Origin: Chloroflexota bacterium
GTDB taxonomy: Bacteria; Chloroflexota; Anaerolineae; Anaerolineales; Villigracilaceae
Assembly (NCBI GenBank): GCA_016223135.1
Contig: JACRPQ010000010.1
Location: forward strand, 186,001-250,000
Direction: 5' to 3'
Length of the DNA stretch: 64,000 nt
Shown: positions 50,538-59,381 of the stretch, in pieces
Position numbering within the stretch: the stretch's first letter is position 1
Layout: the number at the start of each line of letters is the position of its first letter
Program-made: the position numbers and the translations under genes
The notes under the pieces: model-generated
Database searches by the model: none
Told to the model about the DNA's origin: nothing
What the model saw: the letters and a program-made list of their open reading frames with translations, nothing else

Positions 50538-53447
50538 ATGTCCAAATCCTTCAAACTCCTCCAGGAACAAATCGTCCCCGAACTGAACGCCACCGTCCGC
50601 TACTACGTCCACAAACGGACAGGCGCGCGCCTGCTCTCGGTCATCAACGACGACGAAAACAAGGTCTTCTCCATCAACTTCCGCACACCCCTGCATGACT
50701 CAACCGGCGTGGCGCACATCATCGAACATTCCGTGCTGAACGGCTCGGAAAAGTACCCCGTCAAAGAGCCGTTTGTGGAATTGCTCAAAGGTTCGCTGGC
50801 GACCTTCATCAACGCCTTCACTTATCCCGACAAGACCTGCTACCCCGTCGCCAGCCAAAACGTGCAAGACTTCTACAACCTGATTGACGTGTACATGGAC
50901 GCCGTCCTCCACCCGCTCATCTCGGAACAGACGCTGATGCAGGAAGGCTGGCACTACGAACTGGAAGACCCATCCCAGCCGCTAAATTACAAAGGCGTGG
51001 TCTTCAACGAAATGAAAGGCGCGTACTCCTCCCCCGAAGGCGTGCTGGAAACAAAAATCATCAACTCGCTCTTCCCCAAACACGTCTATGGTGTGGATTC
51101 CGGCGGCGACCCGCGTCACATCCCCGAACTGACCTACGAGAACTTCAAAGCCTTCCACGAAAAATACTACCATCCCTCCAACGCCTTCATCTTCTTCTAC
51201 GGGAACGACGCCCCGGAAAAACGCCTCAAACTCATGGAAGGCTATCTCAAACCGTACAAAAAATTGCGCGTCAAATCGCAAATTCCGCTCAAGAAGCCGT
51301 TCAAGCGTCCGAAAAAAGTGCAATACGCTTACGACGCCGGTCAAGATGCCGACATCAAAAAGAAACACTACCTCACCGTCAACTGGGTGCTGCCTGAAAC
51401 ATCCGACCCGGTGATGAACCTCAGTCTGCGCATCCTCGCCCACATCCTCATCGGCACGTCCGCCTCACCGCTCAAAAAAGCGCTGCTCGACTCCGGTCTT
51501 GGCGAAGACCTGACGGGTCTCGGACTCGAAGCCGACATACGTCAGATGATCTTCTCCACCGGGCTCAAAGGCACGCGCGCCCGCGACGCGAAGAAAATCG
51601 AAACGCTCATCTTCGACACGCTCGAACGCCTCGTCCGCGAAGGCATTGACCCCGATATGACCGCCGCCGCGCTCAACACAGTCGAATTTCGCCTGCGCGA
51701 AAACAACACCGGCTCCTTCCCGCGCGGCATTGCGCTCATGCTGCGCGCCCTCAGCACCTGGCTCTACGACGACGACCCTTTCAAACTGCTCGCCTTTGAA
51801 GCGCCGCTCGAAGCCATCAAATCACGCCTCGCCAACGACGGGCGCTACTTCGAGAAACTCATCGAGACATATCTCCTGAACAACCCGCATCGAACCACGC
51901 TGCGCCTCATACCGGACCCGCAGCTGGGTCGCCGTTTCGAGGAAGAGGAGAAAACCCGACTGGCGCAAGTCCGCGAATCGTTGACGGAGGAACAGCTCGC
52001 GCAGATTGCGGAAAACACCCGTCAACTCAAGAAGCGGCAGGAGACTCCCGACTCGCCCGAAGCGCTCGCCAAACTTCCCAGCCTCAAACTCGAAGAACTC
52101 GACAAGCAAAGCAAGAACATTCCCATCGAAGTGACGGAGGCGCAAGAGACCAAAGTCTTGTATCATGACCTGTTCACCAACGGCATCGTCTATCTCGACC
52201 TTGGGTTCGACCTGCACGCTCTGCCCAAAGACCTTCTGCCGCTGACGGAAATCTTCGGACGCGCCCTGCTCGAAATGGGCACCGAAACCGAAGATTACGT
52301 CAAACTCGCCCAGCGCATCGGAAAAAGCACCGGCGGAATCCGAGGCGAATCGGTCGCCGCAACCGTTTTCGGGTCCAGAGAGAGCGTGACGAAGTTGTTC
52401 CTGCGCGGCAAAGCGACGGTGGGACAGGCGTCCGAACTGTTGAACATCCTGCGCGACATCCTGCTCACGACAAAGTTCGACAACAAGGAGCGCTTCAAGC
52501 AAATCGTCCTCGAAGAAAAGGCGGGGATGGAAACCATGCTGATTCCGAGGGGACACATCTTCACCAACAAGCGGCTGAACGCGCAATTCAGCGAGGCGGG
52601 CTGGGCGCAAGACCAGATGAGCGGCATCGGCTATTTGTTCGCCCTGCGCGCGCTGGAAAAGGAAATCGAAAAGAATTGGTCTGCCGTGCTGGCGAAACTG
52701 GAGGCGATGCGCGAGGCGCTGGTCAACCGCAAGGCGCTGTTGTGCAACGTCACGCTCGACGCCACAAACTGGAACGCATTCAAACCGCAACTGGATGACT
52801 TCCTCGGCGCTCTGCCGCTCAAAGACTTTCACCCTTCGAGTTTCGATTTTCGACCTGCCCCTCAAAAGGAAGGCTTGGTCATCCCGGCGCAAGTCAATTA
52901 CGTGGGCAAGGGCGCGAACTTGTACGACGTGGGTTATGAGCTGGACGGTTCCGCTCTCGTTGTAAACGGGTACATGCAAATGGCATACCTGTGGGAAAAA
53001 ATCCGCGTGCAGGGAGGCGCCTACGGCGGCTTTTCCTCGTTCGATGACGCTTCCGGCGTGTTCGCCTTCCTTTCCTACCGCGACCCCAACATCGCCTCGA
53101 CGCTCGAAAACTACGACAAAGCCGGCGCGTTCTTGAAGAGCCTCGATTCCTCCCGCCTGACCGACAAGGAGTTGACCAAAGCCATCATCGCCGCCATCGG
53201 CGACCTGGACGCCTACCAACTGCCCGACGCCAAGGGCTACACTTCGATGATGCGTTATCTCACCGGGCGCACGGACGAAATGCGGCAGGAAATTCGCGAA
53301 GAGGTGCTTTCGACCAACGGCGAGGATTTCATCGCTTTTGGCGAAGTGTTGGAAAAAGCCGCACAATCCGATGCAGTGGCGGTGATGGGCTCGCAGAGCG
53401 CGCTGGAAGAGGCGGGTGTCGGGTTGAAGGTGACGAAGGTTTTGTAA
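50538..53447 (+). CDS. M16C peptidase (presequence-protease-like)
   Basis: A 969-residue single-chain metallopeptidase of the pitrilysin M16C subfamily (PreP/falcilysin type). The inverted zinc motif HxxEH is HIIEH near residue 60 with the distal Glu in the following helix region (FNEMKGAYSSPEGV). Four homologous domains and the C-terminal YDVGYELDGSALVVNGYMQM are as expected for the closed-clam fold. These enzymes degrade unstructured peptides up to about 70 residues. No signal peptide, so cytoplasmic. A small in-frame repeat lies at 52829. It sits between the two molybdenum hydroxylase genes. Confidence 0.93.
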   Translation: MSKSFKLLQEQIVPELNATVRYYVHKRTGARLLSVINDDENKVFSINFRTPLHDSTGVAHIIEHSVLNGSEKYPVKEPFVELLKGSLATFINAFTYPDKTCYPVASQNVQDFYNLIDVYMDAVLHPLISEQTLMQEGWHYELEDPSQPLNYKGVVFNEMKGAYSSPEGVLETKIINSLFPKHVYGVDSGGDPRHIPELTYENFKAFHEKYYHPSNAFIFFYGNDAPEKRLKLMEGYLKPYKKLRVKSQIPLKKPFKRPKKVQYAYDAGQDADIKKKHYLTVNWVLPETSDPVMNLSLRILAHILIGTSASPLKKALLDSGLGEDLTGLGLEADIRQMIFSTGLKGTRARDAKKIETLIFDTLERLVREGIDPDMTAAALNTVEFRLRENNTGSFPRGIALMLRALSTWLYDDDPFKLLAFEAPLEAIKSRLANDGRYFEKLIETYLLNNPHRTTLRLIPDPQLGRRFEEEEKTRLAQVRESLTEEQLAQIAENTRQLKKRQETPDSPEALAKLPSLKLEELDKQSKNIPIEVTEAQETKVLYHDLFTNGIVYLDLGFDLHALPKDLLPLTEIFGRALLEMGTETEDYVKLAQRIGKSTGGIRGESVAATVFGSRESVTKLFLRGKATVGQASELLNILRDILLTTKFDNKERFKQIVLEEKAGMETMLIPRGHIFTNKRLNAQFSEAGWAQDQMSGIGYLFALRALEKEIEKNWSAVLAKLEAMREALVNRKALLCNVTLDATNWNAFKPQLDDFLGALPLKDFHPSSFDFRPAPQKEGLVIPAQVNYVGKGANLYDVGYELDGSALVVNGYMQMAYLWEKIRVQGGAYGGFSSFDDASGVFAFLSYRDPNIASTLENYDKAGAFLKSLDSSRLTDKELTKAIIAAIGDLDAYQLPDAKGYTSMMRYLTGRTDEMRQEIREEVLSTNGEDFIAFGEVLEKAAQSDAVAVMGSQSALEEAGVGLKVTKVL
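52829..52858. repeat. In-frame TTCGA-type repeat in the protease gene, T17
   Basis: CACCCTTCGAGTTTCGATTT then TCGACC; related to T11 and T13 and read in frame as SSFDFRP. Confidence 0.55.
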
Positions 53448-53448
53448 G

Positions 53449-53501
53449 CAAGTCAAGGGTCGAAGGTCAAAAGTCAGACGCTTGACCTTTGACTTTCGAC
53501 G
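53449..53501. repeat. AAAGTCG-type inverted tandem repeat, T11
   Basis: GTCGAAGGTCAAAAGTC on the left and GACCTTTGACTTTCGAC on the right form a hairpin between the protease and the hydroxylase. Confidence 0.8.
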
Positions 53502-53515
53502 ATTAGGAGCTCTCC

Positions 53516-56500
53516 ATGCATCTCACCCTCCACATCAACGGCATTGATCACGAACTCGAAGTCCCCGCGCACACCACGCTGCTGGCGGCATTGCGCGGAC
53601 TGGGCTTTCACGGCGTCAAATTTGGCGATGAGCACGGCTTGACCGGCGCGGATACCCTCCTGCTGGATGGCAAACCCGTGAACGCCGGTTCGCTGCTCGC
53701 GGCGCAGGCGGAAGGTCACAAGATTGCCACCATCGAAGCGCTTGGCGAACATCCCGAACAGGGATGGAAGCAAACAGGCGGGCTTCATCCCCTGCAAAAA
53801 GCCTTCGTCGAATCGGGCGCGATCCAGTGCGGCTACTGCACGCCCGCGCAGATTCTCGCGGCGAAGGCATTGCTCGATAAAAATCCCAACCCAAGCGAAG
53901 CGGAAGTCCGTGAGGCGATTGCCGGCGTGTTGTGCCGCTGCACGGGGTATCTCAAGCCGGTGCAGGCGGTGATGAAAGCGGCGGCGGAACTTCGCGGAGA
54001 AGTGAGCAGTGATCAGTTATCAGTGGGCAGTGGGCAGTTACCTGTTCAAACCGATACGCCGCCAGGCGAGAAATTGATTGCGGATGACTGGTCACTGACC
54101 GCTACCAAAATTGCTCCCAAAGTAATTCTCGCCCCTCAAACCGAACAATGGCAAACGGTGGGCAAGCCCGAGGTCAAGGTGGATGCGGTCAAGCTCGTGC
54201 AGGGCAAGCCCGCCTTCGCGGCAGACCTCGAAAAGCGCGGACTGCTCCACGCCAAAGTCCTGCGTTCGCCGCACGCCCACGCGCGCATCAAACGCATTGA
54301 CGCCAGCAAAGCGCGCGCGCTCGAAGGAGTCGCCGCCGTGCTGACCTGGCAGGACATCCCGCGCGTCGTCTATTCCACCGCCGGGCAGTCCGACCCGATA
54401 CCGGGTCCGCTCGATACGTTCTCGCTCGACAACAAAGTCCGCTTCGTGGGCGACCGCGTGGCGTTCGTCGCGGCGGAGACGCCCGAAATCGCGGAGCAGG
54501 CGCTTTCGCTCATCGAAGTCGAATACGAAGTCCTGCCCGCGATTCTCGATTCGCGCGAAGCGCTCGATAACCCCGTGAAGATTCACGACGAACCCGAATA
54601 CGTCAACTTCGCCGACTCCAACCCCGAGAAAAATCTCGCCGCGCACATCCGCATTGACATCGGCGACGTGGAAAAGGGATTCGCCGAAGCGGATGAAATC
54701 TTCGAGGCTGAGTATGAAGTACCGAAGGTTCAGCAGGCGCACATCGAGCCGCACGTCTGTGTGACGTATTGGGATGAGGACGACCGCCTCGTCATCCGGA
54801 CCTCGACTCAGGTCCCGTTTCATGTGAGGCGTCAACTCGCCCCCGTGCTGGGGCTGCCCATCAAGCGCATCCGCGTCATCAAGCCGCGCATCGGCGGCGG
54901 ATTCGGCGGCAAGCAGGAAGTGCTGATGGAAGACGTCGCCGCGCACCTGACGATTGCCACAGGACGCCCCGTCATGTACGAGTACACGCGCGAGGAGGAG
55001 TTTACGGCGGCGCGCTCGCGTCACCCGATGCGAATCAAAATGAAGACCGGCGTCAAGCGCGACGGCACCATCACCGCCAACGCCATGTATGCACTTTCGG
55101 ACACGGGCGCCTACGGCTGTCACGCGCTGACCGTGACCGGCAACACGGGTCACAAAGCAATGGCGCTCTACGTCGGCGACGGCGAGTATCGCAAGAGTCC
55201 CAACATCCGCTTTTACGCGGACGTGGTGTACACCAACACGCCGCCCGCCGGGGCATATCGCGGCTACGGTGTGCCGCAGGGATTCTGGCCCCTCGAGCGC
55301 CACATGGAAAAGATCGCGCGGGCGATGGGCTTCGACCCGATTGAATTCCGCTTGAAGAACGCCATCCGCCCTGGCGAGTATCATCCTTTCAGCACGGCAT
55401 GGAACGAAGGACGCGAGCCGCGCCCGGAAATCATCCACACGGTGGGGTTGGAGCAATGCGTGGCGCAGGGCAAAGCCGCGATTGGATGGGATGAGAAGTT
55501 TGGGAATGAGGCGTGGCACAACCCGTCAAAAGTCGAAAGTCGAAAGTCGGGCGGCGCGACCCTTGACTTGCGACCTTCGACCCGACGGGGCATCGGCGTC
55601 GCATTCGTCATGCAAGGCACCGCCATCCCCTACCTGGACATGGGCGGGGCTTCGATCAAGATGAACGATGACGGCTCGTTCAATCTGCTCGTCGGCGCGA
55701 CCGACCTCGGCACAGGCTCGGACACGGTCTTGGCTCAGATGGCAGCCGAAGTGCTGGGCGTGCCGCTGGAGGACATCCTCGTTTACTCCTCCGACACCGA
55801 CTTCACGCCGTTCGATAAAGGCGCGTATGCCTCTTCCACCACCTACATTTCCGGCACAGCCGTCGTCAAAGCCGCGCAGATTTGCGCCGAGCGCATCAAA
55901 CTCCGCGCCGCGAAGATGCTGAATACACAGGTAGACAGGTATACAGGTACACAGGTGAAGGCGGAGGAGATTCGGCTGGCTGATCGCAAGGCGTATGCTC
56001 CTGATGGGAGAAGCGTTACTCTCGCCGAAATCGCCCTCGACACGCTCCACCACAACAACCAGGAACAAATCATGGGCGTGGCAAGTTACGTCTCGCCTTC
56101 CTCCCCGCCGCCCTTCGCGGCGCAGTTCGCCGAGGTGACCGTGGACACGGAAACCGGTCAGGTCACGGTGGATAAACTGGTCATGGCAGTCGATTCGGGC
56201 GTCATCGTCAATCCGCTCACCGCCTCCGGTCAAATCGAGGGCGGGATGACTCAAGCCCTCGGCTATGCCGTCTGCGAAGAGATGACCTGGGACGAGCGGG
56301 GGCTCATCCGTCAGCGCGACTTCGACCGCTACCACATCTTCCGCGCCGACGAAATGCCCGAACTGCAAACCATCTTCGTGGAAACGTTCGAGCCGAGTCA
56401 CCCGTTTGGGGTCAAGGCGGTGGCGGAAATCCCGATGGACGGCGTCGCCCCGGCGGTTGGCAATGCCGTGCTGGACGCGGTGGGCGTCAACGTGGACGAT

Positions 56501-56548
56501 AATCCCATCACGCCGGAGAAGGTGTGGCGGGCGATAAAGGGAAAATAA
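53516..56548 (+). CDS. Fused FeS/molybdopterin hydroxylase, XdhD-like, with one lost [2Fe-2S] site
   Basis: A 1010-residue xanthine-dehydrogenase-family protein. Residues 1-75 are the ferredoxin-like fold, but the four Cys are replaced: GDEHGLTGADTLLLDGKPVN has D38, T43, D46, and G58 follows. Residues 90-145 keep the second cluster (C105-x2-C108, C140-x-C142). Residues about 200-1010 are the Mo subunit: RIGGGFGGKQ, GAYRGYGVPQG, DLGTGSDTVL, FDKGAYASSTTY and the catalytic Glu region GVKAVAEIPMDG. Loss of the same Cys set and the FDKGAYASS stretch recall E. coli XdhD, a proposed selenium-dependent hydroxylase. Three tandem repeats are inserted in frame (about residues 162, 670 and 803). Substrate unknown. 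Confidence 0.88.
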   Translation: MHLTLHINGIDHELEVPAHTTLLAALRGLGFHGVKFGDEHGLTGADTLLLDGKPVNAGSLLAAQAEGHKIATIEALGEHPEQGWKQTGGLHPLQKAFVESGAIQCGYCTPAQILAAKALLDKNPNPSEAEVREAIAGVLCRCTGYLKPVQAVMKAAAELRGEVSSDQLSVGSGQLPVQTDTPPGEKLIADDWSLTATKIAPKVILAPQTEQWQTVGKPEVKVDAVKLVQGKPAFAADLEKRGLLHAKVLRSPHAHARIKRIDASKARALEGVAAVLTWQDIPRVVYSTAGQSDPIPGPLDTFSLDNKVRFVGDRVAFVAAETPEIAEQALSLIEVEYEVLPAILDSREALDNPVKIHDEPEYVNFADSNPEKNLAAHIRIDIGDVEKGFAEADEIFEAEYEVPKVQQAHIEPHVCVTYWDEDDRLVIRTSTQVPFHVRRQLAPVLGLPIKRIRVIKPRIGGGFGGKQEVLMEDVAAHLTIATGRPVMYEYTREEEFTAARSRHPMRIKMKTGVKRDGTITANAMYALSDTGAYGCHALTVTGNTGHKAMALYVGDGEYRKSPNIRFYADVVYTNTPPAGAYRGYGVPQGFWPLERHMEKIARAMGFDPIEFRLKNAIRPGEYHPFSTAWNEGREPRPEIIHTVGLEQCVAQGKAAIGWDEKFGNEAWHNPSKVESRKSGGATLDLRPSTRRGIGVAFVMQGTAIPYLDMGGASIKMNDDGSFNLLVGATDLGTGSDTVLAQMAAEVLGVPLEDILVYSSDTDFTPFDKGAYASSTTYISGTAVVKAAQICAERIKLRAAKMLNTQVDRYTGTQVKAEEIRLADRKAYAPDGRSVTLAEIALDTLHHNNQEQIMGVASYVSPSSPPPFAAQFAEVTVDTETGQVTVDKLVMAVDSGVIVNPLTASGQIEGGMTQALGYAVCEEMTWDERGLIRQRDFDRYHIFRADEMPELQTIFVETFEPSHPFGVKAVAEIPMDGVAPAVGNAVLDAVGVNVDDNPITPEKVWRAIKGK
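54001..54044. repeat. In-frame AGTGATC-type repeat, T12
   Basis: AGTGAGCAGTGATCAGTTAT then CAGTGGGCAGTGGGCAG. It encodes part of the linker between the FeS and Mo parts of the hydroxylase. Confidence 0.85.
55525..55586. repeat. In-frame AAAGTCG-type repeat, T13
   Basis: GTCAAAAGTCGAAAGTCGAA on the left and the inverse CTTGACTTGCGACCTTCGAC on the right; read in frame in the Mo subunit. Confidence 0.85.
55923..55956. repeat. In-frame GTACACAG-type repeat, T14
   Basis: TACACAGGTAGACAGGTATA then CAGGTACACAGGT, read as TQVDRYTGTQV inside the Mo subunit. Confidence 0.88.
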
Positions 56549-56560
56549 GCTTCGAGTATC

Positions 56561-57646
56561 TCAGAGCCATTCTATCCGGTTGCGTCCCTTGCTCTTGGCG
56601 GCGTACAGCGCCTGGTCGGCGCGGAAGAAGAGTCTTTCGAAGGTATCCCCCCGCTGGTAATCAGAGCCGCCAAACGAGCAGGTCACGCGCAAGCCGTTCA
56701 CAAAAACCTGGCTTTCAATGTTGCGGCGCAGGCGTTCGATAGTCTGAATGTGAGCGGCAGTGTTGCCATCCTGAAGCAGGATGACAAATTCTTCGCCGCC
56801 CCAGCGCCCTATCAGGTCGCGCTCCCGCAAGCAGCCTTTGAATAAAGCGACTGTTTCGCGCAGGATGGCGTCGCCTGTATCGTGACCGTAGGTATCATTG
56901 ATAAGTTTGAAGAAATCAAGATCAGCCACTACCAGCCCCAGCTGGATGCTGGGTTCGGTCATGCGTTTTTCAATCATCTGGCTGAGGGCGCGGCGGTTGG
57001 GAACGCCGGTCAGCGGGTCGAGATAAGCCAGGGTTTCCACATGGAGCGCGCGGTTTTGGGTTTCTATCAAGTCGTCTTTGGCTTTCGCAAGGATGAGCGT
57101 GATGAAGGCTACCGCTATCAGGCGCGTTTCCAGCCGGAAAAATTCACGCAGAATCTCATCGGAAAATCCGGAAAACAGCGGCAGGGTGACCAGTAAAAAC
57201 AGGACAATTTGCCCTATGCAAATCCACAAGGCTATTCGACGCTCGAAGAAAATATAAACCAAGATGAAACCAATGGCGCTGGACCAAAAAACGGCTTGGA
57301 TTTCGCCAGACCAATTGCCCAGTTCATGCGATGAAGGGTTATATAGAAGATAGATATACTTGCTAAGCAAAAAAGCAAAGTTGACCAAAATGATGAACCG
57401 CTCGATCCAGCGCAGCGGAATGTTGGGGTTGAGCAAGCCGATGCCGGCAATCACCAAACCTACCAGCAATCCGCCGTAAATAACGCGCCAGAAAAAAATA
57501 TCGAAGTGCAGCAGCCAGGTCCAGGTGATGACCGGCAGGCTCAGGAGGACTGCCCACAGGTAAGCGTGTCGTTTGAATTTATTCTGTTTCCGAAAGACAG
57601 TGCGCAAACCAGCAGGGGACGGAACGGCAGGGCGGGAAAATTTCAT
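56561..57646 (-). CDS. Membrane diguanylate cyclase (GGDEF)
   Basis: A 361-residue protein with about six N-terminal transmembrane helices (residues 28-185) and a GGDEF domain (about 195-360): DPLTGVPNRRAL, VVADLDFFKLINDTYGHDTG, signature GGEEF in RWGGEEFVIL, and ADQALYAAKSKGRN. The GG(E/D)EF motif is intact, so it should make c-di-GMP from two GTP. No RxxD inhibitory site is obvious. It would oppose the HD-GYP phosphodiesterase at 12-17 kb. Convergent with the molybdenum hydroxylase, 12 bp apart. The ribosome site is weak. Confidence 0.92.
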   Translation of the reverse strand: MKFSRPAVPSPAGLRTVFRKQNKFKRHAYLWAVLLSLPVITWTWLLHFDIFFWRVIYGGLLVGLVIAGIGLLNPNIPLRWIERFIILVNFAFLLSKYIYLLYNPSSHELGNWSGEIQAVFWSSAIGFILVYIFFERRIALWICIGQIVLFLLVTLPLFSGFSDEILREFFRLETRLIAVAFITLILAKAKDDLIETQNRALHVETLAYLDPLTGVPNRRALSQMIEKRMTEPSIQLGLVVADLDFFKLINDTYGHDTGDAILRETVALFKGCLRERDLIGRWGGEEFVILLQDGNTAAHIQTIERLRRNIESQVFVNGLRVTCSFGGSDYQRGDTFERLFFRADQALYAAKSKGRNRIEWL

Positions 57647-57839
57647 TTCACTTCATCTCTCTCCATTAGTTTGACGAGCCGCTCGATCATCTGTACCAAA
57701 ATTTCATTGGGTAAGGTACAATCATTTCGATGGTCATGGTCATTATTCTTTCTGAAGCGGCTCTTCCCGAAAGTATATACCAAGTTACGTCCGAAAAAAA
57801 TGTGGAGGCGCTGAGGACAAAATAACCAAAAGGAACGCC

Positions 57840-58538
57840 ATGCTCCCCCTCAAAGATACCATTCCATCCCGCTCCTTTCCGATTGTCAATTGGACGCTGA
57901 TTGCCGCCAACGTGCTTGCTTTTTTGTGGCTGGCAGACGCCGGCGCAGGCAGCGAAAGGCTGGTCGCCTCTTTTGCGCTGATCCCCAAACGCTTCCTGCT
58001 GGACCTCGCCAACCCCTACGAATATCTGACGTTATTCACCTCCATGTTCATGCACGGCGGCTGGGCGCACCTGTTCAGCAACATGCTGGCGCTCTACATC
58101 TTCGGCGATAACGTGGAAGACCGCATGGGAAGCGGACGTTATCTGCTGTTCTATCTGCTCTCCGGCGCAGCCGCCGCCTTTGTTCACATTTTCTTCAACC
58201 CTCTTTCGCCCGTTCCCACCATAGGCGCGAGCGGCGCGATCAGCGGCGTGCTTGCCGCTTACCTGATCTTTTTCCCCACCGCGCGAGTCATTACCCTGAT
58301 TCCCGTCTTCTTCCTGCCGTGGTTTGTGGAAATCCCCGCCCTGTTCTACCTGGGAATGTGGTTCTTCTCTCAATTGTTCAACGGACTGTTTTCCGTGATG
58401 GCGGGCGTCCAAGCCTTCGGCGGCGTCGCCTGGTGGGCGCACGTGGGCGGATTTGCGGCAGGACTCTTCCTGGCGCCCTTCTTTGCCCGCCGCCGTTACG
58501 TCCGCCGCATCTACATTGACGAGTATTATCCCTGGTAA
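57840..58538 (+). CDS. Rhomboid-family intramembrane serine protease
   Basis: A 232-residue protein with six to seven helices. The catalytic Ser is in GASGAISGV (about residue 132) and the catalytic His in AWWAHVGGFAAG. The helix-2 signature FMHGGWAHLFSNMLALYIFG and the L1-loop position are as in bacterial GlpG-type rhomboids, which cleave transmembrane substrates. AAAAGGA precedes the ATG. A membrane-linked protease gene (SDH_sah family) follows after 19 bp, suggesting joint work in membrane protein turnover (inference). Confidence 0.92.
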   Translation: MLPLKDTIPSRSFPIVNWTLIAANVLAFLWLADAGAGSERLVASFALIPKRFLLDLANPYEYLTLFTSMFMHGGWAHLFSNMLALYIFGDNVEDRMGSGRYLLFYLLSGAAAAFVHIFFNPLSPVPTIGASGAISGVLAAYLIFFPTARVITLIPVFFLPWFVEIPALFYLGMWFFSQLFNGLFSVMAGVQAFGGVAWWAHVGGFAAGLFLAPFFARRRYVRRIYIDEYYPW

Positions 58539-58557
58539 TCTCACATAGGAGACTTTC

Positions 58558-59373
58558 ATGGACTTTGTATCCCTCATCTGGCTGTTCTTCGTCATCTCCT
58601 CGCTTCAACCCGTCATTCGTCAGCGCATGTTGGACATGGCGCGTCAGCGATTGCTTCAACAATTGGAACAGAAACGGAAGAGCCGCGTCATCGTCCTCAT
58701 CCACCGCCAGGAAACGTTGAGCCTGCTCGGCTTCCCCTTGGTGCGCTACATCAACATTGAAGACTCCGAAGCCGTGCTGCGCGCCATCAAGATGACCGAC
58801 AACGACGTGCCGATCGACCTCATCCTGCACACGCCCGGCGGATTGGTGCTTGCTGCCGAGCAGATTGCCCTCGCGCTGCGCAAACACCCCGCCAAGGTGA
58901 CGGTCTTCGTGCCGCATTACGCCATGTCGGGCGGGACGCTCATCGCCCTCGCCGCTGACCAAATCGTCATGGACGAGAACGCGGTTCTCGGTCCGGTGGA
59001 CCCGCAGCTGGGTCAGCATCCCGCCGCGTCCATCCTCAAAGTCCTCGAACGCAAACCCATCGCCGAGATTGACGACGAGACGCTCATCATGGCAGACATC
59101 GCCGAAAAAGCCATCCGCCAGGTCAAACGCACGGTGAGCGAACTTTTGCAGGACAAAATGCCCGCCGAAAAAGCCGACCAACTTGCCACTACGCTTGCCA
59201 GCGGCACATGGACGCACGATTACCCCATCACGGTCACAGAGGCGCAGGGACTGGGCTTGCCGGTCAGCACAGACATGCCGGCGGAGATTTATCAAATCAT
59301 GGCGCTCTACCCGCAAACCGCCCAGCGCCGCCCCTCCGTGGAATACATCCCCGCCCCGCGCACGAGGAATTAA
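58558..59373 (+). CDS. SDH_sah family ClpP-like serine protease
   Basis: A 271-residue member of the SDH_sah (PF01972-like) family. One N-terminal hydrophobic segment (VSLIWLFFVISSLQPV) anchors a ClpP/crotonase-fold domain. The LILHTPGGLVLAAEQIALAL segment and the nucleophile region YAMSGGTLIALAADQIVMDE correspond to the oxyanion and catalytic Ser positions of SppA/ClpP-type proteases. Likely a membrane-bound peptidase. It follows the rhomboid gene by 19 bp and precedes the pyrophosphatase by 8 bp, so all three may form one operon. Confidence 0.85.
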   Translation: MDFVSLIWLFFVISSLQPVIRQRMLDMARQRLLQQLEQKRKSRVIVLIHRQETLSLLGFPLVRYINIEDSEAVLRAIKMTDNDVPIDLILHTPGGLVLAAEQIALALRKHPAKVTVFVPHYAMSGGTLIALAADQIVMDENAVLGPVDPQLGQHPAASILKVLERKPIAEIDDETLIMADIAEKAIRQVKRTVSELLQDKMPAEKADQLATTLASGTWTHDYPITVTEAQGLGLPVSTDMPAEIYQIMALYPQTAQRRPSVEYIPAPRTRN

Positions 59374-59381
59374 AAACGCTT

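Noticed and set aside
51822-53456. Long antisense reading frame (544 codons) opposite the M16C protease
   Set aside because: No domain or ribosome site; it is the expected mirror frame of a GC-rich coding strand. The same holds for frames opposite rarA (36681-38201), the Mo hydroxylase (54092-55519), AOR (39944-41032) and tyrS (17754-18857).
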